DNA of 63,813 bases from Thalassolituus sp034111725 (GTDB lineage: Bacteria > Pseudomonadota > Gammaproteobacteria > Pseudomonadales > Oceanobacteraceae). The stretch spans positions 1-63,813 of the forward strand of contig NZ_JAWUWR010000011.1 in assembly GCF_034111725.1 (NCBI RefSeq), in the 5' to 3' direction. The position numbers were made by a program, and so were the translations under genes. The notes beneath the pieces were generated by a model that made no database searches, was not told where the DNA came from, and saw only the letters and a list, made by a program, of their open reading frames with translations. This document shows, in pieces, positions 8,335-17,388 of this stretch (position 1 is its first letter; the number at the start of each line of letters is the position of its first letter).

Positions 8335-8727
8335 TTAAGCCGCTGTCTTAGCTTTAGGTGCTGGCTTTGCAGCAGTCGAAGCAGTAGTGGCAGCAGTGCT
8401 GCGAACTTCCTCCATAATACCTTCGATCTGAGTTTTGAACTCCATCGCCATGTCAGACATAGCTTTCGCGTCTTCCATGATTTTCTTATTCAAAGAAGTA
8501 GCAGTTTCAGCTTGTGCGGAAGTGAAAGTGCGCATGGTATCAGCATCTTTAATTTCAGCTGCGCTTTTCAACTGAGAAAGACCCATTTCCGCGTAACTCT
8601 TAATTGCACTGATTTGAAACTCAGTTAATTTTTCCATGTTATCAACAAACAAACTGTTGAATTTAGCCATGGGTGAGTACATGGTTTTGGCTTGTTCAGC
8701 GAAAGCGTTCAGAATGTTCTCTTGCAT
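8335..8727 (-). CDS. phaP: Phasin family protein (PHA granule-associated)
   Basis: Amphipathic granule-coat protein of 130 residues that covers PHA inclusions and limits their size. The phasin_2-type pattern is seen: a helical, cysteine-free chain with FAEQAKTMYSPMAKFNSLFVDN, MEKLTEFQISAIKSYAEMG and repeated Ala/Met helices, then an Ala/Pro/Lys-rich tail (TAAKPAPKAKTAA) like those of other phasins. A strong ribosome site (GAAGGAG) precedes the ATG. It is the first gene of the phaP-phaC pair and is followed directly by the attenuator hairpin. Confidence 0.93.
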   Translation of the reverse strand: MQENILNAFAEQAKTMYSPMAKFNSLFVDNMEKLTEFQISAIKSYAEMGLSQLKSAAEIKDADTMRTFTSAQAETATSLNKKIMEDAKAMSDMAMEFKTQIEGIMEEVRSTAATTASTAAKPAPKAKTAA

Positions 8728-8902
8728 GGTCTTGCTCCTTCAATGGTTGAATCGAAATGTGATCGTTCATACTACGTAAATTTATCTTACACCTGCATGA
8801 CGGTTGCCAGTTAAATTAGCAATTTCCCCAGAAAAATCACGCGAAAGCAGTAATCGCTCTGAGCAAAGCTTACATTGCTAAGGTTAGCTGACCGGCTTTG
8901 TC

Positions 8903-9157
8903 CTACGACTGGCCGCTACCGCCATTTTTGCCAGACATCATGGCAAACATCATGCGCTGAAATTCGGACATGGCATTCACACCACCGTTCAGCAATGGCT
9001 GATAGAGGCTCATCGGATCATAGCCTTCTTCGCCTGAATTCATTTTTTCCATCATTTTAGCAAACAGCTCTTGCTGAAACTCCTGAACATCCGGTAGGCC
9101 CACCACGCGGCGAAGTTCTTCCGGCGTCATATCAAAAGTGACATTAATCTGCATCAA
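8903..9157 (-). CDS. DUF6489-like small protein
   Basis: An 84-residue soluble protein recognised from memory as the DUF6489 type: VTFDMTPEELRRVVGLPDVQEFQQ at the N-terminus followed by a Met-rich amphipathic helix (LFAKMMEKM). The second half has LYQPLLNGGVNAMSEFQRMMFAMM and a glycine-rich end. The helix with many Met and Phe residues and the position beside the PHA genes make a granule-associated role conceivable, but that is inference. It is separated from phaP by about 175 bases. Confidence 0.8.
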   Translation of the reverse strand: MMQINVTFDMTPEELRRVVGLPDVQEFQQELFAKMMEKMNSGEEGYDPMSLYQPLLNGGVNAMSEFQRMMFAMMSGKNGGSGQS

Positions 9158-9184
9158 ATGTTCCCTCTCATTCTAAAATCTTAT

Positions 9185-10360
9185 CTACTGGGTGTTACAT
9201 ATATGCTGCGAATCGCGCAGCCCCCACCAAGCAACAAACATCGCCAAACACGCGACTAATGCGGCCAGCATAAATACACCAGTCCCGCCAAGAGGCTGCC
9301 AAAGCAAACCACTTAGCATTGCCCCGATGGCACCACCCAAACCGAATCCCACACTAGAATACAGAGCTTGTCCGCGGGCTTGCATTGCTGCCGGAAAAAA
9401 CATCTGTATGTAGCACATCGATACGGCATGCATTGCCGCGAAACTGAACGCGTGTAAGGTTTGGCCAGAAACTAACACCCAAACGTTATCAACTGCCCAA
9501 GCAACTAGACACCAGCGTACTCCTGTTAGAGCCAAGCTGACAAGAAACCACTGCTGCCAAGTCAACAATTTCATCACCCGACCAAATTGCCAAAACAGAA
9601 CAACCTCGGCGCATACACCTATAGACCATAAGAATCCGATCTGCGAGTTCGAATAACCATTTTCCTCTAAGAAAATGCTAAAGAATGTGTAGTAAGGTCC
9701 ATGCGCTATTTGCAGAAGAATGGTAACAAGAATAAAGGCAATTACCTTGCGCTGACGCAAGAAACTCCACATGTTACCCGTAGCTAACACGGCCTTATGG
9801 CGCACAGTGGCTGACTTTAACAACCAACTATTGAGTACAATTGCAGCCATTAACAACAGCATAAAAATGGGCAATGCCTTGATACTGATGTCGTCGAATA
9901 GCCGCCCTAACATCATCACAGCTGCAATAAACCCAATTGAGCCCCATGCTCTAATTCGGCTGTATTCGTCCAATTTATTGCCTAATGCTTGCATAGTGAT
10001 TGTTTCGTACTGCGGTAGCATCGCCGCCCAAAAAAAACCGTACAAAACCATAATGCAGGCAACACCAGTGAAGCTATCCACTAAGAATATCCCGCCAAAG
10101 CAGAACAAAGTTAACAGTCCTGCAACCCGAACCATCGCCAAGGGCGCACTGACATTTCGGCCCCAGTAAGCCCACAAATTTGGCGCTAGAATGCGCACAG
10201 TGCCGAACAAAGCCATCAACGAACCGATTTCCTGCGGTGTAAAACTAAGTTCGGTTAAATACAATCCCCAGTAAGGCGCAATGCAGCCTAGCAAGGCAAA
10301 GTACAAGCCATAAAATAGCGACAAGCGAGTCGTTGGTGCGGCAGTTGAATTCATCGTCAT
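9185..10360 (-). CDS. MFS transporter, HcaT-like (3-phenylpropionate permease family)
   Basis: Twelve-helix major facilitator of 391 residues resembling the HcaT/MFS_1_like group: LSLFYGLYFALLGCIAPYWGLYL in helix 1, EIGSLMALFGTVRILAP, a loop with SRIRAWGSIGFI (family motif R-x-WGSIGF) and YYTFFSIFLEENGYS opening the second half. The substrate is unknown. It lies beside aroC, as in Pseudomonas as I remember it, so the pairing is probably old. A terminator separates it from aroC, so it has its own promoter or depends on read-through. Confidence 0.88.
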   Translation of the reverse strand: MTMNSTAAPTTRLSLFYGLYFALLGCIAPYWGLYLTELSFTPQEIGSLMALFGTVRILAPNLWAYWGRNVSAPLAMVRVAGLLTLFCFGGIFLVDSFTGVACIMVLYGFFWAAMLPQYETITMQALGNKLDEYSRIRAWGSIGFIAAVMMLGRLFDDISIKALPIFMLLLMAAIVLNSWLLKSATVRHKAVLATGNMWSFLRQRKVIAFILVTILLQIAHGPYYTFFSIFLEENGYSNSQIGFLWSIGVCAEVVLFWQFGRVMKLLTWQQWFLVSLALTGVRWCLVAWAVDNVWVLVSGQTLHAFSFAAMHAVSMCYIQMFFPAAMQARGQALYSSVGFGLGGAIGAMLSGLLWQPLGGTGVFMLAALVACLAMFVAWWGLRDSQHICNTQ

Positions 10361-10447
10361 AACAAGTGCTTGTAGTGTCTTTAGGAAAACGAAGAGGAGA
10401 AAACTAACCCTAAAAGTAAGAACGCGATGATACGATTTTACAGATGC

Positions 10448-10471
10448 AAAAAAAGCGGCCTCAGCCGCTTT
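10448..10471 (-). terminator. Rho-independent terminator after aroC
   Basis: Eight-base-pair stem AAAGCGGC (10452-10459) with GCCGCTTT (10464-10471) around a four-base loop. On the minus strand it is followed by a run of Ts (10454-10448). It lies 18 bases past the aroC stop. Confidence 0.9.
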
Positions 10472-10488
10472 ATTTCAATCACCATACA

Positions 10489-11595
10489 CTACTCAGGCGC
10501 TTGCCCAGCAATCACAGGAGTCAAACAATTCACATCGGCATTCTGACCACGATGGCGTAACAGGTGATCCACGATCACAATCGCCATCATAGCTTCAGCG
10601 ATTGGTGTCGCACGAATACCAACACAAGGATCATGACGGCCCTTAGTGATGACTTCAATTTCTTTTCCATCGCTATCGATTGAACGACCCGGAATTACTA
10701 AGCTCGACGTCGGCTTTAACGCAATATGAGCAATAATATCTTGGCCGGTACTGATACCACCCAAAACGCCGCCCGCATGGTTGCTTAAAAATCCTGCTGC
10801 GGTCATCTCATCGCGGTGTTCTGTGCCTTTTTGCTCTACGACATCAAAGCCATCGCCAATCTCCACACCTTTAACCGCGTTGATGCTCATCAGGGCATGG
10901 GCAAGTTCGGCGTCAAGACGATCAAATATAGGTTCGCCTAATCCGGGCATAACACCACTCGCCACCACACTGATGCGAGCGCCGACCGAATTGCCTTCTT
11001 CACGCAAGGCAATCATGTAGTTTTCCATTTCGGTTATCTTGGTTGGATCGGGACAGAAAAATGGATTTTCGTTCACCTGCTCCCAATCAAAATGGGCATA
11101 GTCAATTTTTACCGGACCAAGTTGAGACAGATATCCACGAATTTGAATGCCCTTCTCTGCCAATACTTTTTTGGCAATCGCACCGGCGGCAACACGCATA
11201 GCCGTTTCACGCGCCGAAGAACGACCACCACCGCGATAATCGCGAAAGCCATACTTCTGTGTGTAGGCATAATCCGCATGTGCTGGGCGGAATGTCTTAG
11301 CAATATTGGAATAATCTTTCGAACGCTGATCGGTATTTTCAATCAATAAACCAATCGGTGTACCGGTGGTTTTACCTTCAAAAACACCGTATAAAATTTT
11401 AACCTGATCAGGCTCACGACGCTGCGTGGTGTAACGCGATGTACCCGGCTTACGACGATCCAGATCCGCTTGTAAATCCTCTTCTGTTAGAGGAATTCCT
11501 GGCGGGCAGCCATCGACAATGGCGCCCAATGCTAAACCATGACTTTCACCGAAGGTTGTAACGGTGAAGCTTTTTCCAAAGGTATTTCCAGACAT
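10489..11595 (-). CDS. aroC: Chorismate synthase
   Basis: Converts 5-enolpyruvylshikimate-3-phosphate to chorismate with reduced FMN, the last step of the shikimate pathway; cytoplasmic tetramer. It has 368 residues (usual 350-370). Signatures: GESHGLALGAIVDGCPPGIPL, RRKPGTSRYTTQRREPD, DYRGGGRSSARETA and DPCVGIRATPIAEAM. It follows prmB on the same strand with a 24-base gap and ends at a strong terminator, so prmB-aroC look like one unit. Confidence 0.98.
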   Translation of the reverse strand: MSGNTFGKSFTVTTFGESHGLALGAIVDGCPPGIPLTEEDLQADLDRRKPGTSRYTTQRREPDQVKILYGVFEGKTTGTPIGLLIENTDQRSKDYSNIAKTFRPAHADYAYTQKYGFRDYRGGGRSSARETAMRVAAGAIAKKVLAEKGIQIRGYLSQLGPVKIDYAHFDWEQVNENPFFCPDPTKITEMENYMIALREEGNSVGARISVVASGVMPGLGEPIFDRLDAELAHALMSINAVKGVEIGDGFDVVEQKGTEHRDEMTAAGFLSNHAGGVLGGISTGQDIIAHIALKPTSSLVIPGRSIDSDGKEIEVITKGRHDPCVGIRATPIAEAMMAIVIVDHLLRHRGQNADVNCLTPVIAGQAPE

Positions 11596-11619
11596 AAAAT
11601 TCTCGTTTCTGAATTCTTA

Positions 11620-12567
11620 TTACTGAGTAAGGGCGCTTTCGGCTAATTGCTCTAAGTCGCGGGCATGTATGACACACACGCCATGACCACCACGTTTAAA
11701 TTCGGGCCAACTAAATGGCAATTCTGGATACGCTGCGCGTAACGCTGGCCAACTGTTGCCAACCTCAAGCACGAATATACCGTCATCGGTTAGGTAATCT
11801 CTGGCTTGGGCGAGCATGATACGGACTAAGTCTAAACCATCTTCGCCCGCGGCCAACGCCAATTCTGGCTCATGTAAAAACTCTTCTGGCAAACATGCCA
11901 TGTCGTCTTCATCCACATACGGCGGATTCGATACGATAATGTCGTACCGACCCGAGGCCGAGGCAAATAAGTCGGAGTGCAAAGCAATTACGCGATCTTC
12001 AACTTGATGATTATGAATGTTCTCTTCGGCAACTTCTAACGCGTCAAAAGAGATATCCAACAATTCGACTTCCGCTTCCGGATAGGTCAACGCGCACGCA
12101 ATGCCAATACAGCCAGAGCCGGCGCACAAATCGAGTATGCGCGTTGGGTCTTGATTGGCCTGCCAGTAATCAGCAAAACGCTCTTCGATCAGCTCAGCAA
12201 TGGGTGATCGCGGAATCAACACACGCTCATCGACGCTGTATGGCTGACCACAGAACCAAGCAATGCCGGTGATATAAGGTGTTGGAACATGATTCTCGAT
12301 GCGTGCTTGCAACACATTAATAACGGCTTCGCGCTCGCAACGAGTCAAGCGAGAGTGGCGCCACTCTTCTGCCAAATTCCACGGTAGGCTCAGCGCGTGC
12401 GTCACCAACTGCAAAGCATCATCCCAAGGATTGTCGGTGCCATGACCATAAAATAGCTGCGCTTCTGACATGCGACTAACCGCCCAACGAATCATGTCCT
12501 GTACGGTATGCAACTCATCGATCGCTTGGGACGCTTGTTGCTGAAAGTTCATATCGGTATGACTCAT
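11620..12567 (-). CDS. prmB: 50S ribosomal protein L3 N5-glutamine methyltransferase
   Basis: SAM-dependent methyltransferase that modifies a glutamine of ribosomal protein L3. It has 315 residues, as usual for PrmB. Seen are an N-terminal helical domain, ILDLCAGSGCIGIACA (SAM motif I), the catalytic NPPYVDEDDM motif that holds the Gln side chain, and EPELALAAGEDGLDLVR typical of PrmB/PrmC. The N-terminal sequence with YGHGTDNPWDDALQLV distinguishes PrmB from PrmC. Located directly upstream of aroC. Confidence 0.95.
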   Translation of the reverse strand: MSHTDMNFQQQASQAIDELHTVQDMIRWAVSRMSEAQLFYGHGTDNPWDDALQLVTHALSLPWNLAEEWRHSRLTRCEREAVINVLQARIENHVPTPYITGIAWFCGQPYSVDERVLIPRSPIAELIEERFADYWQANQDPTRILDLCAGSGCIGIACALTYPEAEVELLDISFDALEVAEENIHNHQVEDRVIALHSDLFASASGRYDIIVSNPPYVDEDDMACLPEEFLHEPELALAAGEDGLDLVRIMLAQARDYLTDDGIFVLEVGNSWPALRAAYPELPFSWPEFKRGGHGVCVIHARDLEQLAESALTQ

Positions 12568-12650
12568 GGATTGATGCTATTCGCTGGCGTTTAAAGCCTA
12601 CTAGTTTACCGAATTCGAGCGCTAGCGACTATCCCTAGGGCGACCGCGCC

Positions 12651-13574
12651 TCAGTTTAAACGCTCACCATAAAGACTACTGTGCCCCATTTCATAGGCAT
12701 CTAGTGCTTCGTTCGCGATACGGTAGCCGATACGTATCATCTCTTCTGCTCGATAAAACTCGTACATTTGGCAGCAAGACGTAGGAATTTTAATCATCAA
12801 GTCAGGTGGATAACCCGCCGTTTTAAATTTCGTTAGCGACGACTGCATGACTTCAAACATCTGGTTGAGGATTTCGATCTTGCCTAAATTCTCGTCGGCC
12901 TGCTCACGAGCACCCTTAGAATGCTTACCTAACCAATGACTGGCTCTATCCAAAACCACATTAAACCAATCGTCTTTCTCGCTTTCTACCTTGGCCAAAG
13001 TATTCATCAAATCATGAGGCATAGGCACATCGGTATTTAAATCAACCGCGATAATGTGATCAGCATGCGCAGAGACACATGGTGTTATTGGCAATGGATT
13101 CAATACACCGCCATCCACTAACATGCGTCCATTTAAAAGAACTGGACTCATCACCGTCGGAATGGCTGACGAAGCCCTTACCGCATCACGCAACAGACCA
13201 CGCTGAAACCATATCTCTTTTTTATCGCGCAAATCGGTTGCCACCGCCGTAAACGGAATATCTAAATCTTCGATAAGGCAGCCATCGAGCATCTCGCTTA
13301 GCACACCGAACACTTTATCGCCACGAATGGCACCGCTCGACAGTAAACTAAAATCAACCAAACGAAGTACGTCTAGATACCCTAATCCACAGGCCCACTC
13401 GCGATACTGCTCAAGCTTACCAGCGCTATAGAAACCGCCGACAATCGATCCCATCGAACAACCTGACACACTCACAATTTCATATCCGCGCTCTAACAAA
13501 GCGTCAATTACGCCGATATGAGCATTACCACGAGCACCACCACTACCAAGCGCAAGAGCAACACGTTTCTTCAC
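12651..13574 (-). CDS. Patatin-like phospholipase family protein (RssA/NTE type)
   Basis: Predicted serine lipid acyl hydrolase, 307 residues. The oxyanion loop is LGSGGARGNAHIGVID near residue 9, the nucleophile elbow is GCSMGSI near residue 40, and the Asp of the dyad is in VDGGVLNPLP near 153. No signal peptide, so it is probably cytoplasmic or inner-membrane associated as in RssA. The C-terminal part is helical with a cysteine pair (TSCCQMYEF). It starts two bases after the stop of the DUF4892 gene on the same strand, so the two are probably co-expressed. Confidence 0.9.
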   Translation of the reverse strand: MKKRVALALGSGGARGNAHIGVIDALLERGYEIVSVSGCSMGSIVGGFYSAGKLEQYREWACGLGYLDVLRLVDFSLLSSGAIRGDKVFGVLSEMLDGCLIEDLDIPFTAVATDLRDKKEIWFQRGLLRDAVRASSAIPTVMSPVLLNGRMLVDGGVLNPLPITPCVSAHADHIIAVDLNTDVPMPHDLMNTLAKVESEKDDWFNVVLDRASHWLGKHSKGAREQADENLGKIEILNQMFEVMQSSLTKFKTAGYPPDLMIKIPTSCCQMYEFYRAEEMIRIGYRIANEALDAYEMGHSSLYGERLN

Positions 13575-13576
13575 AA

Positions 13577-14458
13577 TTACCTCCTAGGCCAAAATACAAA
13601 GCGTAGCGCTGGAGCCAAATCATTATTTGGCGTCAATGCTAATGCTCCCTGAGCATATATTTGGACAGGATTATTTGGGCTAGAGACACGCTGGCGAAGT
13701 GACTCTGCCAAGCGTTCAGAACAGCGTAGATTATCTTCCATATACGATGCGCTGTAACAATGCACTACCAAGTTAAGGCGACTTTTTAGCGCTGGATTCA
13801 AGTTCGCTAAAATATTCAGCAACTCGTGACTTGCACTCTCATCCAGCTGATCTTTGCTGGTTTTAAAGCCCGGTAACCAGCCGGCACTGCGAGTTAACTC
13901 GTCTTTTATTTTAGCGGCCAACGATTGTCGATCTGATACAGCGTCAGCAGTGATCATTTCATCAACATTGATCATGGTCTGACGCGATCCGCGACGAGCA
14001 ATATACACCGCAGTAACTTTTTGCTTTCCGTCTTCAAGATCGCTTAACGTCGCAATATAGGCCTGATCTTTATCACGCGTCACAAGGCGCGGATTATCAA
14101 ATACTTCATTTGCCCAAAACGCACTACTGCCGCAATCTAGCCCCACACATTCGTATAGCACGCGCTCATCGCCATTAAATTGCTCGCGATAAAATGAAAA
14201 CAACTCATCGATGCTAAGATCATCCTGTAAACGCCAAACAGTTCGATTTAGCGTACCTGACAAGCGCCGTTCATCTTGGCCGAATGTCGTTGCTTGTTCT
14301 GTTTTCAAGGTAGATAAAACCAAACGGTAACGAGTAACGTCCTTTTCCACAGAATCGATCTGCTTCGATTCCGGAAAAGGCGTTAGGGCCTGACTAGTTA
14401 AGCTCATGCCACCTAGCAGCATAAAGGCGAATGGTATTACCATACGGCGAAACAACAT
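13577..14458 (-). CDS. DUF4892 domain-containing exported protein
   Basis: Exported protein of 293 residues with a signal peptide (MVIPFAFMLLGGMSLTSQA) and the DUF4892 core: FYREQF, CVGLDCGSSAFWANEVFDNPRLVTRD and DQAYIATLS. The C-terminal third (LNPALKSRLNLVVHCY, SERLAESLRQRV) looks like an OmpA-type fold with a set of cysteines that may pair in the periplasm. Function is unknown. It is the first gene of a two-gene unit with the patatin and diverges from the DUF885 gene across 130 bases containing an AACAGC/GCTGTT inverted repeat (14532-14549). Confidence 0.85.
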   Translation of the reverse strand: MLFRRMVIPFAFMLLGGMSLTSQALTPFPESKQIDSVEKDVTRYRLVLSTLKTEQATTFGQDERRLSGTLNRTVWRLQDDLSIDELFSFYREQFNGDERVLYECVGLDCGSSAFWANEVFDNPRLVTRDKDQAYIATLSDLEDGKQKVTAVYIARRGSRQTMINVDEMITADAVSDRQSLAAKIKDELTRSAGWLPGFKTSKDQLDESASHELLNILANLNPALKSRLNLVVHCYSASYMEDNLRCSERLAESLRQRVSSPNNPVQIYAQGALALTPNNDLAPALRFVFWPRR

Positions 14459-14588
14459 GAATTCTATTTCCTATTGCAAAACATGACTTTAACACGCATA
14501 CGCAGGACAAACGACGGTCCAAATCTGACCAAACAGCCTAACTGCTGTTACACTTCTATCCAACGAAATTTTTGAGCTTTTTACCACC

Positions 14589-16556
14589 ATGATTTTGCCT
14601 GTACTTGGCCGATTGACGGCACTTGCCTCCCTCTTTGCACTCTCCGCTTGCTTGCCACTCCAATCCATCAACAATGAATCGGTTCCTCATTACAGCGACG
14701 ATGAAAAAGCACAAACACTTGCTACAGCCAACCAAATTTTCAACGATTTCTACCAGTTTGAGATTGATCAACATCCGGCATTGCAAAGCCAGTTAGGCCT
14801 AGGCGATAGCGACCGTTGGGATGACGTCACGACAACACAGCGCGAACTGCGCCAACAACGTTTGCGCGATATTCGTCAGCAACTTATAAGCTTGCCTGTT
14901 GCAGCCCTTCCGCCTACCCAGCGAGCGATTGCCGTTACTCTAAACGAAACGCTGGAATTCCGGCTAGGCGCTACCACCAATGATGGTGCTCGTACTAGCT
15001 TGAGCAGCGCCGATAGCTGGCATTTGCATGCTCTTGATGTGTTAATTAACCACCATCCGGTAGCCGATATTGGTGATGCTCACGAATACATTCGGCGCTT
15101 AAAAGGTATCCCCTTACTATTTAGTAACTGGCAATTACAAATACAAGACGAAATCAGTGCAGGAAAACGCCCAACGGCCGCAACTCTGGCCGACGCTCAA
15201 GCTGCTATTTCAGGCATACTCGCTGGAGCTCCATTTACCGCAGGCAGCGACTCACCTTTATGGCGCGATATTTCATTAAAAATCGAACATCTTCAACTAC
15301 ATCCATCAAGTGCGCGCATATTAAAAAACAAAGCAAAGGAAGCCTTACTGAATGATGTAAAACCTGCTTATGACCGCTTAGGTCTATTCTTAGCTGGATT
15401 ACCTACGCGTGAAGATAATTCGCCATTGTCGGACGAAGAGTACAACGAACGAGTAGCCTATTTTAGCGGTAGCGAAGTATCCCCGAGTGAGATACATCAG
15501 CGTGCGCGCGATGCGATAGCAGCTTTACATTTAGCCATGCTACCTAGCGATGCCATCAAGCCCAATGCAACATCTGAGGACATTAACACCGCCCTGAAAG
15601 CACTCTATCAACGCATGCAAGCGGCGTCATATACCTTCCCAGCGAGCACCGCTGGACGTGAGGATTTGGTTAATTTTCAACGCCAACGCATTCGCTACAT
15701 GGCAAAGCAAGTTCCGCACTTTTTTGCCGTACTTCCTTCTTATGCGCTTGCGATTCAAGAAGTTTCGATGGAGCGTCAAGGGCTAGCGCCTTCAGCTTAT
15801 TATTCAGCGCCTGCGTTTAATGATGAAACGCCCGGCATTTATTATTTAAATCCTACGGCGCAGCTTCAAGTACAACGAGAGAATCAACCGGCTGAGATTT
15901 TCGCACTGACTATTCCTGGTCGTCACATGCAAGAAGGCGCCGTACTCGCCGATCCCGACAACGCAGAGATCATGCGTCTAGTGCCGCATCCGGCTATTAC
16001 CGAAGGATGGTCTTTATATGCACAAAAATTTGCGGTTGATATGGGCGGATACGTCACCGACGAAGAAAAATTTGGCCAACAAGTCAGCGAACTGACCCTT
16101 TTAGTTGCCGCCGCCGTCGACACGGGCATCTATCAATTAGGTTGGAGCACCGCCGATGCGCGTAAATTTGTTAACGCGAACACGCCTCTAACCGACACCC
16201 AGATGAGCGCCTTATTGCAACATATCAATACCCACCCTGGCGCAGCAACCTCGGCTGTTATGGGAAACTGGGCATTAGAAGAGTTGCGTAAAAAAACTAA
16301 AAAACAATTAGCGGATAACTTTAATTTAAAAGAATTTCATAGCGCACTATTAAGTTTTGGGCCAGTAACGCCGAAAGAGCTTGAGCGTTTATTGAATGAT
16401 TGGACAACGCAGCGAAAAATACGCGATAACCAACCACCATTAACACATGAAAAGGCCACTGATAACTCAGCGGCCTTTAATTCATCTTTAACTAGCGAGC
16501 AGGATCGAGTTGAGTCAGTAATTACCGCCCCTTTGATTAAGGCATCCGAGCAGTAA
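14589..16556 (+). CDS. DUF885-family lipoprotein lacking the canonical zinc motif
   Basis: Lipoprotein of 655 residues with a lipobox (LFALSACLP, Cys at 21). It has the largely helical DUF885 layout: ERVAYFSGSEVSPSEIHQRA, RIRYMAKQVPHFF, EGWSLYAQKFAVDMGGY (Glu472) and VDTGIYQLGWSTADARKFV. In typical DUF885 proteins the zinc motif reads HExxPGHHxQ. Here it reads ALTIPGRHMQ (IPGRH at 442-446), so the HE pair and one histidine are gone. Loss of metallopeptidase activity is inferred. The last 37 residues include a terminator-like hairpin and overlap the convergent gene by 20 bases. Confidence 0.8.
   Translation: MILPVLGRLTALASLFALSACLPLQSINNESVPHYSDDEKAQTLATANQIFNDFYQFEIDQHPALQSQLGLGDSDRWDDVTTTQRELRQQRLRDIRQQLISLPVAALPPTQRAIAVTLNETLEFRLGATTNDGARTSLSSADSWHLHALDVLINHHPVADIGDAHEYIRRLKGIPLLFSNWQLQIQDEISAGKRPTAATLADAQAAISGILAGAPFTAGSDSPLWRDISLKIEHLQLHPSSARILKNKAKEALLNDVKPAYDRLGLFLAGLPTREDNSPLSDEEYNERVAYFSGSEVSPSEIHQRARDAIAALHLAMLPSDAIKPNATSEDINTALKALYQRMQAASYTFPASTAGREDLVNFQRQRIRYMAKQVPHFFAVLPSYALAIQEVSMERQGLAPSAYYSAPAFNDETPGIYYLNPTAQLQVQRENQPAEIFALTIPGRHMQEGAVLADPDNAEIMRLVPHPAITEGWSLYAQKFAVDMGGYVTDEEKFGQQVSELTLLVAAAVDTGIYQLGWSTADARKFVNANTPLTDTQMSALLQHINTHPGAATSAVMGNWALEELRKKTKKQLADNFNLKEFHSALLSFGPVTPKELERLLNDWTTQRKIRDNQPPLTHEKATDNSAAFNSSLTSEQDRVESVITAPLIKASEQ
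16451..16478 (-). terminator. Terminator-like hairpin embedded in the DUF885 coding sequence
   Basis: AAAGGCC (16451-16457), CTGA, loop TAAC, TCAG, GGCCTTT (16472-16478): an almost perfect stem with one A-C mismatch. On the minus strand it ends in TTTT and lies about 60 bases after the stop of the outer-membrane protein gene at 16537, so it can terminate that gene. On the plus strand it lies inside the DUF885 frame, about 80 bases before its stop. Confidence 0.7.
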
Positions 16557-17388
16557 TTCCAATTTGCCAATATGCGTCTTGCCCCGGTGTTGCGACAACC
16601 TCAACACCAGTATTGTCGGTGGCGCGTATGCGACGATTACGCAACTGACCAATTTCTCCGTTTAACCAAAAACGTTCGCGCCAATGAAATTCACCACCGA
16701 CCCCCATCCGCCAGTTCGTGTATTTAACATCGGTAATACTCGGAGTTGCGGTGGCCGCAGCATCCAATGTGACTTCTTCACGCCATACCCCACCAGCTGG
16801 GCGAATCGATAAATATGTTGAAACTTCACGTGACCAACGCGTCTGAATTAATGTTTTAGGAAAACCCAATAACATTTCCGTTTGTGCGGTAGGCTTAGTC
16901 GCATATCCAACTAAAGGCCGTGGGTTATAATCACCAAATTCACGATCAATAATAATGCCGTATTGCCAAAAATCATTTTTAGAAATATAGGTACGTCCAC
17001 TTAACTCCAAATTAACACCGATATTTTTACCTTCCAAGGCATTTAAATCCGTCATTAACCCCGGTTCCGCACGGATATAAAACTCCTGTCCGTTGACACG
17101 CTGCTGACGATAACTGATCGGCATTGATATCCAGTAGTATTCATTTTGCGCAGCGGTAGTCCCCGACCAACGGAACTCTGTTAAATCTAAATTGAGTGCG
17201 GTCGATACATCTTCACTACTATTTCTTTTGCGCTCCAGAGGAACGGTCAAACTCAATTCATTCGACGAAAATCGCGTTCCCGCGCCACTTTTAACACTGC
17301 CATTCACGTCATTACGCCAATAAAGACCTTCAGCCTGAACAGCCGCCGAAATAATCGACAACAATAAAATACTACCTGTGCGCCACAT
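16537..17388 (-). CDS. Predicted outer-membrane beta-barrel protein
   Basis: Exported protein of 283 residues with a signal peptide (WRTGSILLLSIISAAVQA) followed by alternating aromatic/polar strands (YYWISMPISYRQQ, EFYIRAEPGLMTD, FWQYGIIIDREFG, NWRMGVGGEFHWR) and a final strand DAYWQIGITARMP, as in outer-membrane barrels. No named family recognised; DUF6268-like barrels are one possibility. The start at ATG 17388 has GAGG six bases upstream; ATG 17400 is an alternative. It overlaps the stop of the preceding same-strand gene, so the two look coupled. Confidence 0.72.
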   Translation of the reverse strand: MWRTGSILLLSIISAAVQAEGLYWRNDVNGSVKSGAGTRFSSNELSLTVPLERKRNSSEDVSTALNLDLTEFRWSGTTAAQNEYYWISMPISYRQQRVNGQEFYIRAEPGLMTDLNALEGKNIGVNLELSGRTYISKNDFWQYGIIIDREFGDYNPRPLVGYATKPTAQTEMLLGFPKTLIQTRWSREVSTYLSIRPAGGVWREEVTLDAAATATPSITDVKYTNWRMGVGGEFHWRERFWLNGEIGQLRNRRIRATDNTGVEVVATPGQDAYWQIGITARMP

